Source: Kibdelosporangium aridum
Lineage (GTDB): Bacteria; Actinomycetota; Actinomycetes; Mycobacteriales; Pseudonocardiaceae
Direction: 5' to 3'
DNA: 64,000 nucleotides
Assembly: GCF_900176515.1 (NCBI RefSeq)
Contig: NZ_FWXV01000004.1
Location: 310,001-374,000 of the forward strand
This document shows positions 52,234 through 60,961 of the stretch, piece after piece (position 1 is the stretch's first letter; every line of letters begins with the position of its first letter). The notes below the pieces were generated by a model, which had not been told where the DNA came from, ran no database searches, and saw nothing but the letters and a program-made list of their open reading frames with translations. The translations under genes were made by a program, and so were the position numbers.

Positions 52234-53057
52234 CGAAGTCGCGGGTTTTCACGCAGGCACTGCTGGTTCTGTCGGTGCTCGCACTGGGGTTCGCCGGATA
52301 CCTGCTGGTTCTCTCGCCGATCCAGCAGGACCGCAGCCAGACGGTGCTGTACGCGCAGGCCAGGCAGACACTCGCCGAGATCAGCATGCCGACCGGCGGG
52401 AAGATTGACCCGGGCACACCCGTGGCACTGCTGGAGATCCCCGGACTGCAACTGTCCCAAGTGGTGGTCGAGGGTACGGCGGGCAGCCAGCTCGCCGAGG
52501 GCCCAGGCCACCGGCGAACGAGCCCCTTGCCCGGCCAGCCGGGTACATCCGTCCTGTTAGGACGAGCGCAGACCTTTGGAGCGCCGTTCAAGGAGATCGG
52601 GAAGCTCCAACCGGGCGATGAGGTCACCGCGACGACCGGTCAGGGAAAGTTCACGTATCGCGTCGACAGTGTTCGCAGGGAAGGCGATCCGATTCCACCC
52701 GCACTGGCCAGGGGTGGCAGCCGGATGGTCCTCGTCAGCGCCGAAGGCGGCGATCTGACCGGGCCAGAACGGACTTTGTTCGTGGACACCACGCTCATCG
52801 GCGAGGCCTCCGCTGCGCCCGGCGGCCGGCCGCGTACTCAGCTTCCGGAGGAGGAAGCGCTGTCGCGGGACACCGGTGTGCTGATCGAGTTGGTGTTGTG
52901 GTTGCAGGTTCTCGTGCTCGCTGTGGGGTTCTTCGCGTGGGCGCGGATCCGGTGGGGCCGTTGGGAAACGTGGCTGGTCGGCGTTCCGATCGTGGTCGCG
53001 GCGACGTGGCAGGTCTACCATGCGGGAGCAGTCGCCCTGCTCCCGAACCTGGTGTAG
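52230..53057 (+). CDS. Sortase-fold protein lacking catalytic His and Cys
   Basis: 275 residues, coupled by ATGA to the previous gene. N-terminal membrane helix (about 8-30), then a class D/E-like sortase core: VALLEIPGLQLSQVVVEG, EGPGHRRTSPLPGQPGTSVL, AQTFGAPFKEIGKLQPGDEV and FTYRVDSV. Where sortases have LAGHR, this has LLGRAQ (His to Arg). Where they have TLTTC, it has MVLVSAEGG (Cys to Ala). The later Arg may remain (PERTLFV). Two more membrane helices close the C-terminus. A transpeptidase role is excluded by reading; a binding or scaffold role for the two tethered PBP proteins is inferred. Confidence 0.8.
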   Translation: MTKSRVFTQALLVLSVLALGFAGYLLVLSPIQQDRSQTVLYAQARQTLAEISMPTGGKIDPGTPVALLEIPGLQLSQVVVEGTAGSQLAEGPGHRRTSPLPGQPGTSVLLGRAQTFGAPFKEIGKLQPGDEVTATTGQGKFTYRVDSVRREGDPIPPALARGGSRMVLVSAEGGDLTGPERTLFVDTTLIGEASAAPGGRPRTQLPEEEALSRDTGVLIELVLWLQVLVLAVGFFAWARIRWGRWETWLVGVPIVVAATWQVYHAGAVALLPNLV

Positions 53058-53164
53058 CAGGACGAACGAGGGGTATCGCCGGAACCGGGCCTTCCCCGCA
53101 AAGAGCCTCGACGCGCGCCCGAGCAACCACCAACAAACTCGGGTGTTCCCTCCGGGGGCCTGCT

Positions 53165-53415
53165 CATTGGTGAGGGCTACGCCTGGCCGTCGGCCGCGTA
53201 CTCAACTTCCGGAGGAGGAAGCGCTGTCGCGGGAAACTGGTGAGCTGATCGAGCTGGCGCTGTGGATACAGGTCTCGTGCTCGCCATCGGATTCTTCGCG
53301 TGGGCGCGGATCCGTTGGATCGTTGAGAAACATGGTGGGGCGGCATTCCGTGGTCGCGGCGATGTGGCAGGTCTACCATTCGGGAGCAGTCGCCCTGCTC
53401 CCGAACCTGGTGTGA
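53165..53415 (+). pseudogene. Decayed tandem copy of the sortase-like gene 3' end
   Basis: Bases 53165-53415 match 52797-53057 over nearly their whole length with substitutions and small deletions: both contain GGCCGCGTACTCA, CTTCCGGAGGAGGAAGCGCT and the identical run GCAGTCGCCCTGCTCCCGAA, ending CCTGGTGTGA versus CCTGGTGTAG. The copy has lost its frame near VSCSPSDSSRG. It was left by tandem duplication and is not functional. Confidence 0.8.
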
Positions 53416-53419
53416 CCGA

Positions 53420-54241
53420 TCAGCCGAAGCGGCCGTTGACGTAGTCGAAGGTGCGCGGGTCGGCCGGGTTCTCGAACATCGTCTTCGTCGGCCCCGCCTC
53501 GACGATCTGGCCGGGTGTGCCGGCTTCGGCGAGGAAGAACGCGCAGTACTGGGAGACCCGGGCGGCCTGTTGCATGTTGTGCGTCACGATCACGATCGTG
53601 ACCTCGTGCCGCAGTTCCGCGATGGTCTCCTCGATCCGCCGGGTCGACGTCGGGTCCAGTGCCGAACATGGCTCGTCCATCAGCAGGACGTCCGGGCGCA
53701 CGGCGAGTGATCGCGCGATGCACAGCCGTTGCTGCTGGCCGCCGGACAGGGCGCCGCCTGGCTGCTTGAGCCGGTCGCGGACTTCCTTCCACAGTCCGGC
53801 TTTCAGCAGGCACTCTTCCACGAGGTCCTGTTTCTCGGCCCGGGATGCCTTGGTGCCGGTCAGCTTCAGCCCGGCGGTCACGTTGTCCGCGATGGACATC
53901 GCGGGGAACGGGTTGGGCTTCTGGAAGACCATGCCGATCCGGCGGCGGGTCTCGGTGATCCGCTTGCCCGGTTCGTAGATGTCCATCCCGTCGAGCAGCA
54001 CCTCACCGGCCAGTGACGCGCTCGGCACCAGCTCGTGCATCCGGTTGAGGATGCGCAGGAACGTCGACTTCCCGCAGCCGGACGGCCCGATCAGCGCGGT
54101 CACGGTGCCTGCCGTCATCACCAGCGAAACCCGTTGCAACACCTTGTGGTCACCGAACCACGCGGAGACGTCGACCGCTTCCAGTTCGCTGCCACGAAAG
54201 GGCTCTTCGTCGATCGGCAGTGCCAGTTCCTCGGTCGACAC
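53420..54241 (-). CDS. pstB: Phosphate ABC transporter ATP-binding protein PstB
   Basis: 273 residues from GTG 54241 (GAGGAG five bases before). Walker A GPSGCGKST, the PstB-typical FQKPNPFPAMSI, signature LSGGQQQR, Walker B LLMDEPCSALDP and H-loop VTHNMQQAARVS are intact. It drives PstC/PstA. It lies on the strand opposite to pstC-pstA-pstS, converging on the decayed sortase copy, so expression must be coordinated from a separate promoter. Confidence 0.96.
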   Translation of the reverse strand: MSTEELALPIDEEPFRGSELEAVDVSAWFGDHKVLQRVSLVMTAGTVTALIGPSGCGKSTFLRILNRMHELVPSASLAGEVLLDGMDIYEPGKRITETRRRIGMVFQKPNPFPAMSIADNVTAGLKLTGTKASRAEKQDLVEECLLKAGLWKEVRDRLKQPGGALSGGQQQRLCIARSLAVRPDVLLMDEPCSALDPTSTRRIEETIAELRHEVTIVIVTHNMQQAARVSQYCAFFLAEAGTPGQIVEAGPTKTMFENPADPRTFDYVNGRFG

Positions 54242-54307
54242 GACACTCCTCGCCAGGACAGACAGTATTCGTCGGACGCCCACGCTATGCCGGTTTTCCG
54301 GCCAGCC

Positions 54308-54326
54308 GGTGAACCGCCGGTTCACC
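54308..54326. promoter_or_regulatory. Inverted repeat upstream of pstB, possible Pho-type site
   Basis: GGTGAACC-GCC-GGTTCACC is a perfect 8-base inverted repeat 67 bp upstream of the pstB start, between pstB and the divergent PBP-like gene. GTTCACC is the core of actinobacterial PHO boxes, but those are direct repeats, so PhoP binding is uncertain. Confidence 0.4.
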
Positions 54327-54486
54327 CCGCATGGCCCGGCCAGGAGTTTGTTGCTCGTTAAGCAGCTAGGCGTGTGGCGGGAAACCAGTCTTCGCGCGGC
54401 CACGGTGGCTGGCCTGTGCCGCCCGCGGAAAGGATCTAACCAGCTCCGATCGGAGCGAAACCTTTGAAGGACAAGGAGATTTTTTC

Positions 54487-55467
54487 ATGCGCTCCATCCT
54501 TTCCAAGGCGGCGGTCACGCTGGGGGCAGCCGTGGCCGTGGTCAGCCTCGCCGCGGGCAACGCGGTTGCCGACCCCGGCTCCACGCCGCTGAGAGGGGAC
54601 ATCGTCGGCGTCGGTTCGGACACGACCCAGGACCTGACGCAGGCGCTCGGTGACCTGTACAACTCCGAGCACCAGCGTCCGGCCGACTGGGTCGCGTCGT
54701 GGCACGCCACCGGCTCCAGCCCGATCACGCCGAAGGACGGCGCCCCGTCGATCACCCGCCCGAACGGCTCCAGCGCGGGCATCAACGCGCTGATCGCCGA
54801 CGGTGACGCCCACAACCTCGACTTCGCCCGCTCCTCGCGCTACCGCGGCTCGAACCCGGTCGAGGCCAACTACAGCTTCCTCCAGTTCGCGCGGGACGGT
54901 CTGACCTACGCGACGGCCACCACGACCAACGTGCCGTCCACCACGACCACCGCGGACCTGCACGACATCTACAGCCGCAGCACGCCCAACTGCGTGCCGC
55001 TGCTCAAGCCGTACGTCCCGCAGCTCGGCTCGGGCACCCGGCAGTTCTTCCTGGCCAGCATCGGCCTGACCGAGAACACCCTGGGCAACTGCGCCGCCGT
55101 GTCGCAGGAGCACGACGCGTCGGTCGTCGTCGGTGACCCCAACGCGATCGCGCCGTTCTCGGTGGCCCGTGGCTGGGGCGTCACCGGCCTGAAGCTCAAC
55201 GACATCGACGACTCGGTGTTGCCCCCTGGCAAGACCCCGAACACGATGGCCGAGGACACCCCGCCCAACGGCGCCCTCTCACCGATCCGCGTCTACGACC
55301 GTGGTCTGTACCACGTGATCCGCAACTCGGACGTCAGCAACCCGAAGTTCGACAACGTCTTCGGCCCGGGTGGCTGGATCTGCACCGACGCTGATGCGCA
55401 GGCCGTCATCGCCGCGCAGCACTTCCGTGCCGCCGACTCGCTCGACTGCGGTACCGACACCCCGTGA
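54487..55467 (+). CDS. Secreted PstS-like substrate-binding protein
   Basis: 326 residues. Signal peptide 1-28 (cleavage after AVA). The mature part has the PBP start VGVGSDTTQDLTQALGDLY, followed by SSAGINALIADG, LDFARSSRYRG and LGSGTRQFFLASIG, the phosphate-binding style loop. No lipobox, no tether. It is divergent from pstB and could serve the same uptake system or scavenge a related anion. Confidence 0.85.
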   Translation: MRSILSKAAVTLGAAVAVVSLAAGNAVADPGSTPLRGDIVGVGSDTTQDLTQALGDLYNSEHQRPADWVASWHATGSSPITPKDGAPSITRPNGSSAGINALIADGDAHNLDFARSSRYRGSNPVEANYSFLQFARDGLTYATATTTNVPSTTTTADLHDIYSRSTPNCVPLLKPYVPQLGSGTRQFFLASIGLTENTLGNCAAVSQEHDASVVVGDPNAIAPFSVARGWGVTGLKLNDIDDSVLPPGKTPNTMAEDTPPNGALSPIRVYDRGLYHVIRNSDVSNPKFDNVFGPGGWICTDADAQAVIAAQHFRAADSLDCGTDTP

Positions 55468-55488
55468 TTCACCGGTTGTGAAACAGGT

Positions 55489-55522
55489 CCGCCCCGGGGC
55501 AGCTGCTCCGGGGCGGGCTTTT
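55489..55522 (+). terminator. Rho-independent terminator
   Basis: CCGCCCCGG and CCGGGGCGG pair around a 10-base loop and are followed by GCTTTT, the best T-tract terminator in the window, 22 bases after the PBP-like stop. Confidence 0.88.
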
Positions 55523-55533
55523 CGGGCGGTTTG

Positions 55534-55911
55534 TCAGTCCACGTCCTCGTTGAGGGCGATGCGTGCGTTCACTTCGCTGAGTGCCTCTTGGTACTCGGGT
55601 ACCGGGTGCATCGCCGTGGCGAGCTTCAGTTCCAGGCGCGCCTCGGTGTACCGGCTTTGCCGCTGCAGCGCGCGGCCGAGGGCGAAGTGGGCGTAGTGAT
55701 CGTTCGGGTCGAGTTCGATGACCTTCCGGAACGCTTCCTCTGCCCGGCGCAGCTGCGCCGAACCGAGGTAAGCGCGGCCAGCCAGCAGCTGCACACTCGG
55801 CTTGTCCGCTTCCGCCTCGAGCACGGGCGCCAACGCGGCCAGCGCGTCCAGCGGTCTGCGCATGGCTACAAGCTGTTCGGCCTGCCGGAATGCCGCAACC
55901 ATGTCGCTCAT
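55534..55911 (-). CDS. Small TPR protein
   Basis: 125 residues from ATG 55911 (GTGGAG upstream). Three TPR units are visible: AAFRQAEQLVAMRRPLDALAA, VQLLAGRAYLGSAQLRRAEE and HYAHFALGRALQRQSRYTEAR. Pure protein-interaction scaffold, cytoplasmic. It converges on the PBP-like gene and is divergent from eno. Confidence 0.85.
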   Translation of the reverse strand: MSDMVAAFRQAEQLVAMRRPLDALAALAPVLEAEADKPSVQLLAGRAYLGSAQLRRAEEAFRKVIELDPNDHYAHFALGRALQRQSRYTEARLELKLATAMHPVPEYQEALSEVNARIALNEDVD

Positions 55912-56031
55912 CCACTCCACTTTACGGATCTCTCCCGCCCCGAGGCCAATGATCTGCTGCCTTGCACCAGTGGCCATCGGTGGCACGACTAGGCTGTGCG
56001 GGGACTAAAGGTCAAAGCTGGGAGGGAACCA

Positions 56032-57318
56032 GTGGCGGTAATCGAGCAGGTCGGCGCACGCGAGATCCTCGACTCACGGGGCAACCCGACGGTCGAGGTG
56101 GAGGTCGCGCTGGACGACGGCACCCTGGCCCGTGCGGCCGTGCCGTCCGGTGCGTCGACAGGTGAACACGAGGCCGTTGAGCTCCGGGACGGCGACAGCA
56201 ACCGCTACCTGGGCAAAGGCGTTGAGAAAGCAGTCACCGCGGTCCTCGACGAGATCGGGCCGGAGCTGACCGGCATCGAGGCCGTCGAACAGCGGGTCGT
56301 CGACCAGAAGCTGGTCGACCTGGACGGCACGCCGGACAAGTCGCGGCTGGGCGCCAACGCCATCCTCGGCGTGAGCCTCGCGGTCGCCAAGGCCGCGGCC
56401 GAGTCGAGCGGGCTCGAGCTGTTCCGTTACGTGGGCGGCCCGAACGCGCACGTGCTTCCCGTGCCGATGCTGAACATCCTCAACGGTGGCGCGCACGCCG
56501 ACACCGATGTGGACATCCAGGAGTTCATGATCGCGCCGATCGGCGCCGACTCCTTCCGTGAGGCGCTGCGGTGGGGCGCCGAGGTGTACCACTCACTGAA
56601 GTCCGTGCTCAAGAGCCGCGGCCTGGCCACCGGCCTGGGTGACGAGGGCGGGTTCGCGCCCAGCCTCGCCAACAACCGGGAGGCGCTCGACCTGATCCTG
56701 GTCGCCATCGAGAAGGCGGGCTACCGGCCCGGCCGCGAGATCGCCCTCGCCCTCGACGTCGCCGCGACCGAGTTCTTCAACGACGGCTCGTACACCTTCG
56801 AAGGTGAGAAGCGCAGCGCCGAGCAGATGACGGCGTACTACAAGGAGCTGGTCGACAACTACCCGCTGGTCTCCATCGAGGACCCGCTGTCGGAGGACGA
56901 CTGGGACGGCTGGGTGCGGATGACCGCCGAACTGGGCGAGCGCGTCCAGCTGGTCGGCGACGACCTGTTCGTCACCAACCCGGAGCGGTTGGAGGAGGGC
57001 ATCTCCCGCCGGGCGGCCAACGCCCTGCTGGTGAAGGTCAACCAGATCGGCACGCTTTCCGAGACGCTCGACGCCGTGTCACTCGCGACTTCCTACGGCT
57101 ACAAGAGCATGATGAGTCACCGGTCCGGCGAAACCGAGGACACCACGATCGCCGACTTGGCCGTGGCCACCGGCGTCGGCCAGATCAAGACCGGCGCGCC
57201 CGCGCGCAGTGAGCGTGTCGCCAAGTACAACCAGCTGCTGCGCATCGAGGAGACCCTCGGTGACGCCGCCCGCTACGCCGGGGACCTCGCGTTCCCGCGG
57301 TTCAACCCGGAGAACTGA
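56032..57318 (+). CDS. eno: Enolase
   Basis: 428 residues from GTG 56032 (GGAGGG eight bases before). All enolase signatures are present: ILDSRGNPTVEVEV, GASTGEHEAVELRDGD, LNGGAHADTDVDIQEFM, the catalytic region GDEGGFAPSL, LALDVAATEFF, VGDDLFVTNPERL and SHRSGETEDT. It interconverts 2-phosphoglycerate and phosphoenolpyruvate. Overlaps the ftsB-like gene by 1 base. Confidence 0.98.
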   Translation: MAVIEQVGAREILDSRGNPTVEVEVALDDGTLARAAVPSGASTGEHEAVELRDGDSNRYLGKGVEKAVTAVLDEIGPELTGIEAVEQRVVDQKLVDLDGTPDKSRLGANAILGVSLAVAKAAAESSGLELFRYVGGPNAHVLPVPMLNILNGGAHADTDVDIQEFMIAPIGADSFREALRWGAEVYHSLKSVLKSRGLATGLGDEGGFAPSLANNREALDLILVAIEKAGYRPGREIALALDVAATEFFNDGSYTFEGEKRSAEQMTAYYKELVDNYPLVSIEDPLSEDDWDGWVRMTAELGERVQLVGDDLFVTNPERLEEGISRRAANALLVKVNQIGTLSETLDAVSLATSYGYKSMMSHRSGETEDTTIADLAVATGVGQIKTGAPARSERVAKYNQLLRIEETLGDAARYAGDLAFPRFNPEN

Positions 57319-57968
57319 TGGCCGACGAACCCGCCGAGGTTCCGCAGCGCCCGGAGCGGTCAGCTTCGCGGCGCGGCCGGTTCACGCGCGGGTTCGTCAG
57401 GTCCACCAAGTCAGACAAGTCCGGCACGCCGGACAAACCTGACGGTGCGGAGCGTCCTGGTCGGCGTGCCCGGCCGGGACGACGCTCCGAAGCGGCCGAC
57501 AAGACAGAAACGGCCGAGACAGAGCGCCGTAGCCCGCCGCCGCGCAGGCGGCCGGCGCCCAAGCCGAAGCAGCACTCGCGGTTCGTCGCGCGCCTGATGG
57601 GCCAGGCGACCACGCGTCGTGCTGCTGTCCTGGCGACGGTGGTGGCCGCGTTGGCGTTGTCGATCGCGGTGCCCCTGCGGACGTACCTTTCCCAGCAGGA
57701 CGAGGTCGCGACCCAGGAACGCCGCCAGGCCGAGCTGCGGGCCCAGGTCCAGCAGCTGGAGGAGCGCAAGGCACAGCTGTCGGACCCGGCGCAGATCCAG
57801 GCCGAGGCCCGCAGGCGACTGCGGTACGTGATGCCCGGTGAGACCCCGTACATGGTCCAGCTGCCCGGTGACGCCGGTGCTCAGCCTGGTCAGCAGCCTG
57901 CGTCGCCGTCCGGGCCGCAGCAGCCGTGGTTCCAGTCGCTCTGGGACTCGATCAAGGAAAGTAGATAG
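57318..57968 (+). CDS. Septum formation initiator (FtsB/DivIC-like)
   Basis: 216 residues. A long basic disordered N-terminus (about 1-90) precedes one membrane helix (about 102-120, AAVLATVVAALALSIAVPL), a coiled coil (about 122-155, QERRQAELRAQVQQLEERKAQL) and the RYVMPGETPY motif of the family. It helps stabilise the divisome with FtsL/FtsQ. It follows eno as in mycobacteria (Rv1024). Confidence 0.92.
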   Translation: MADEPAEVPQRPERSASRRGRFTRGFVRSTKSDKSGTPDKPDGAERPGRRARPGRRSEAADKTETAETERRSPPPRRRPAPKPKQHSRFVARLMGQATTRRAAVLATVVAALALSIAVPLRTYLSQQDEVATQERRQAELRAQVQQLEERKAQLSDPAQIQAEARRRLRYVMPGETPYMVQLPGDAGAQPGQQPASPSGPQQPWFQSLWDSIKESR

Positions 57969-58469
57969 GTGCATCTCGAGCCAGTCACCGAGGCGGATCG
58001 CGCGGTAGTGGCGGCCCAGCTCGGCAGGCCCCCGCGCGCGTTGCGGGCCGTCGCCGCCCGCTGCCCCAGCGGTCACGTCGCGGTCGTGCAGACCAGCCCG
58101 CGGTTGGAGGACGGCACGCCGTTCCCCACGCTCTATTACTTGACGTGCCCACGGCTGACGTCGCTGTGCAGCACGCTCGAGGCCGCGGGCGTGATGAAGG
58201 AGATGACCGCGCGGCTGGCCGAGGACGTCCAGCTGGCGGAAGCCTATGAGAAAGCGCACCAGTCGTATCTCGCGCAGCGTGACGAGATCGAATCGCTCGG
58301 CACGCAGGTCAGCGCGGGCGGGATGCCTGGCCGCGTCAAGTGCCTGCACGTCCACTTGGCACATGCGCTGGCCTGCGGACCTGGCGTGAACCCGTTCGGC
58401 GACGAGACCTTGCGGTTGATCTCCGACCAGTGGCCTGCCGGAGACTGCGCGGCCGCTAACAAGGGATGA
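57969..58469 (+). CDS. DUF501 family protein
   Basis: 166 residues, GTG start, contiguous with the ftsB-like stop. GRPPRALRAVAARCPSGHVAVVQT and the Cys-containing CLHVHLAHALACGPGVNPFGDE are the DUF501 hallmarks; conserved Cys and His residues suggest metal or cofactor binding. Function unknown. The eno - ftsB-like - DUF501 - ppx order is conserved in actinobacteria. Confidence 0.9.
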   Translation: MHLEPVTEADRAVVAAQLGRPPRALRAVAARCPSGHVAVVQTSPRLEDGTPFPTLYYLTCPRLTSLCSTLEAAGVMKEMTARLAEDVQLAEAYEKAHQSYLAQRDEIESLGTQVSAGGMPGRVKCLHVHLAHALACGPGVNPFGDETLRLISDQWPAGDCAAANKG

Positions 58470-58600
58470 CTGGTAACTGTCGAGTTGCTGAGAGGTTGCG
58501 CCAAACAGACTAAAGGCCCGTGAAAGTTCCGAGCGAATGAGGCACGCTAGGGAACCGGAGCCACCACAGGAGAGCCGAGAGAGCCGGGGAGGCCGGGTCC

Positions 58601-59857
58601 GTGTCGTTCGTGCCAGCGCCTGCGAATAGGGCTGCCCGACGGAAGGTGCTGCGTTACCTGCGGCAGAAGCGTGGACTGGCGGCGGTGACCGCGGCGCTGT
58701 TGCTTGTGCCCGCCGCGCTGGCGGGCGACACCGTGCCGGGCTGGAGCGCCGACGACCGTTCCCTCACGCCGGTGGCCAACGGCCTCGGCCGTGGCTTCTT
58801 CGGCATCGACCTGGAAGACCTTGGCGCCAGCGGCCAGCTGCCCGAGGTCGACGGCCTGTCCGACGAGCTGCTGCGGCTCGCGGGTGACCCGAACGCGCTG
58901 GCGTCCGGCGGCGACCCGATCAACACGCCCACCGGTGCGCTGATGATCCCGGGCAAGGCGCTCGAGGCGTACAAGAAGGCCGCGGACATGGTGAACGTGA
59001 CGCACCGGACGTGCAACATGCACTGGTCGCTGCTCGCGAGCATCGCCCGGATCGAGTCGAACCACGGTCGTGGCCAGTACGACGCCAAGGGCAACACGAT
59101 CGAACGGATCCTCGGCCCCGTACTCAACGGTGGTGCGTTCGCCGCGATCCAGGACACCGACGGCGGCGTGCTCGACGGTGACCGGTCGTGGGACCGCGCG
59201 GTCGGTCCGTTCCAGTTCATCCCTGGCACGTGGAAGGGCTACGCGTCGGACGCCGACGGCGACCGGGTGGCCAACCCGCACAACATGTTCGACGCCGCGC
59301 TGTCAGCGGCGAAGTACCTGTGCTCTGGCGATCTCAACATGAGCAACGACCAGCAGCGCGCCATCGCGGTCTTCCGCTACAACCACTCCAACAGCTATGT
59401 GTCGACCGTGTTGATCTGGGCGAAGGCGTACGAGTCAGGCGTCACCCCGATGACGGGAGGCACTGGGGGCACCGGCGTCACCATCGATCCGAACGCTCAG
59501 GCAGCGCCCGCGCAGACGCCGATCGCGACGACGCCTCCGCCGACGAGCACCACCACACCGCCGCCGGCAACGAGTACGACGAATCCGCCTGTGGAGACGA
59601 CGGTCACGCCGAAGCCGCCGCTGCCGTCGAACCCGCCGTCGAACCCGTCGACCACGCGGCCGTCGCCCAGCGTTCCGTCGAACCCATCGACGACGACCCC
59701 GTCGACGTCATGTGAGCCCACCCCGACCACGACGTCGTCCACTTCGGCGCCGAACACGCCGTCGGGTTCGGACGCGCAGCAGCCGTCGACCGGAACCAGC
59801 CCGGCGGCCGCGGGTGCCGACTCCGGTGAGGAAGAGGATCCCTGCAAGCCCGAGTAG
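58601..59857 (+). CDS. Secreted lytic transglycosylase with Pro/Thr-rich tail
   Basis: 418 residues. N-terminal hydrophobic stretch about 25-42 (signal or anchor). The transglycosylase core (about 115-285) shows LASIARIESNHGRGQYDAKG with catalytic Glu, SWDRAVGPFQFIPGTWKGYASDADGDRVANPHN and AAKYLCSGD. A low-complexity tail of about 115 residues rich in Pro, Thr and Ser (TTTPPP, NPSTTRPSP) would span the wall. It is the counterpart of mycobacterial LpqU in this neighbourhood, though that gene precedes eno. Confidence 0.9.
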   Translation: MSFVPAPANRAARRKVLRYLRQKRGLAAVTAALLLVPAALAGDTVPGWSADDRSLTPVANGLGRGFFGIDLEDLGASGQLPEVDGLSDELLRLAGDPNALASGGDPINTPTGALMIPGKALEAYKKAADMVNVTHRTCNMHWSLLASIARIESNHGRGQYDAKGNTIERILGPVLNGGAFAAIQDTDGGVLDGDRSWDRAVGPFQFIPGTWKGYASDADGDRVANPHNMFDAALSAAKYLCSGDLNMSNDQQRAIAVFRYNHSNSYVSTVLIWAKAYESGVTPMTGGTGGTGVTIDPNAQAAPAQTPIATTPPPTSTTTPPPATSTTNPPVETTVTPKPPLPSNPPSNPSTTRPSPSVPSNPSTTTPSTSCEPTPTTTSSTSAPNTPSGSDAQQPSTGTSPAAAGADSGEEEDPCKPE

Positions 59858-59866
59858 ATTGGCCGT

Positions 59867-60811
59867 ATGCCAAGGGTTGCTGCCATCGACTGCGGGACTA
59901 ACTCGATCCGTCTGCTCGTCGCGGATGTGACCAAACGGGACGATGGCACGTCCTGGTTGCGTGACGTGCACCGGGAGCAGCGCGTGGTCCGGCTCGGCCA
60001 GGGCGTGGACGCGACCGGCATGCTCAACCCGGAAGCGTTGGAGCGCACCAGGATCGCGCTCGCCGACTACACCGCGATCCTGCGCCGCAAGGGCGCGGAG
60101 AGCGTACGGATGGTGGCGACCTCGGCGACGCGGGACGCGAGCAACCGGGACGACTTCTTCGGGATGACCGAGGCGCTGCTTGGCGCGCCCGCCGAGGTGA
60201 TCTCCGGTGACGAGGAGGCCTCGCTGGCGTTCACCGGCGCGGTCGGTGACCTCGACCCGGACGACGGCCCGTTCCTGGTCGTCGACGTCGGCGGCGGGTC
60301 GACCGAACTCGTGCTGGGGACGTGGGACGGCATCAAGGCGACGCCGAAAGCCGCCCGGTCGACGGACATCGGCTGCGTCCGGATCACCGAACGCTGCCTG
60401 CGCAGCGATCCGCCGACCGCTGAGGAGATCGCCGAGGCGCGTGCGCTGGCCAAGCAGGTGCTACAGGCCGCGTTCGACGTCGTCCCGGTGGACGAGGCCC
60501 GCACGTGGATCGGCGTGGCGGGCACCGCGACCACGATGGCGGCGATTTCCTTGGGGCTGCCGGAGTACGACTCCGACGCGATCCACCTGTCCCGGATCGC
60601 CAAGCCGAAGCTGGTCGAGACCAGTGAGCAGCTGCTCACGCTCAATCACGAGCAGCGCGCCGCGAACCCGGTGATCCACCCCGGCCGGGTGGACGTGATC
60701 GGCGGCGGCAGCCTGATTTTCCAGGTTCTTGCCGAGCGGCTGACCGGAATCGACGAGCTCACTGTCAGTGAGCACGACATTCTGGACGGTATAGCGCTCT
60801 CTCAGCTGTGA
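59867..60811 (+). CDS. Exopolyphosphatase / Ppx-GppA phosphatase
   Basis: 314 residues. Actin-like ATPase fold: AAIDCGTNSIRLLVAD (phosphate 1), ATSATRDASNRDDFF, the SGDEEASLAFTGAV segment, VVDVGGGSTELVLG (phosphate 2) and GVAGTATTMAA. The short form lacks the C-terminal domain of E. coli Ppx; it degrades polyphosphate or (p)ppGpp. Closest backbone match is mycobacterial Rv1026 (ppx2). Nine bases separate it from the transglycosylase gene. Confidence 0.93.
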   Translation: MPRVAAIDCGTNSIRLLVADVTKRDDGTSWLRDVHREQRVVRLGQGVDATGMLNPEALERTRIALADYTAILRRKGAESVRMVATSATRDASNRDDFFGMTEALLGAPAEVISGDEEASLAFTGAVGDLDPDDGPFLVVDVGGGSTELVLGTWDGIKATPKAARSTDIGCVRITERCLRSDPPTAEEIAEARALAKQVLQAAFDVVPVDEARTWIGVAGTATTMAAISLGLPEYDSDAIHLSRIAKPKLVETSEQLLTLNHEQRAANPVIHPGRVDVIGGGSLIFQVLAERLTGIDELTVSEHDILDGIALSQL

Positions 60812-60961
60812 CCGGGTCCGCAACTTTCGAACTAAGCCGTTTGGGGGACATCCCCCACATCGTCACTCTTCTGTGACTGCTTCTGAGGTGAAAGGCACTC
60901 AGCCACCAAGTTAACGTCCTCTCACACTTCGGGATCTCAGCTGGGGTAGTGGAGGAGTCAC

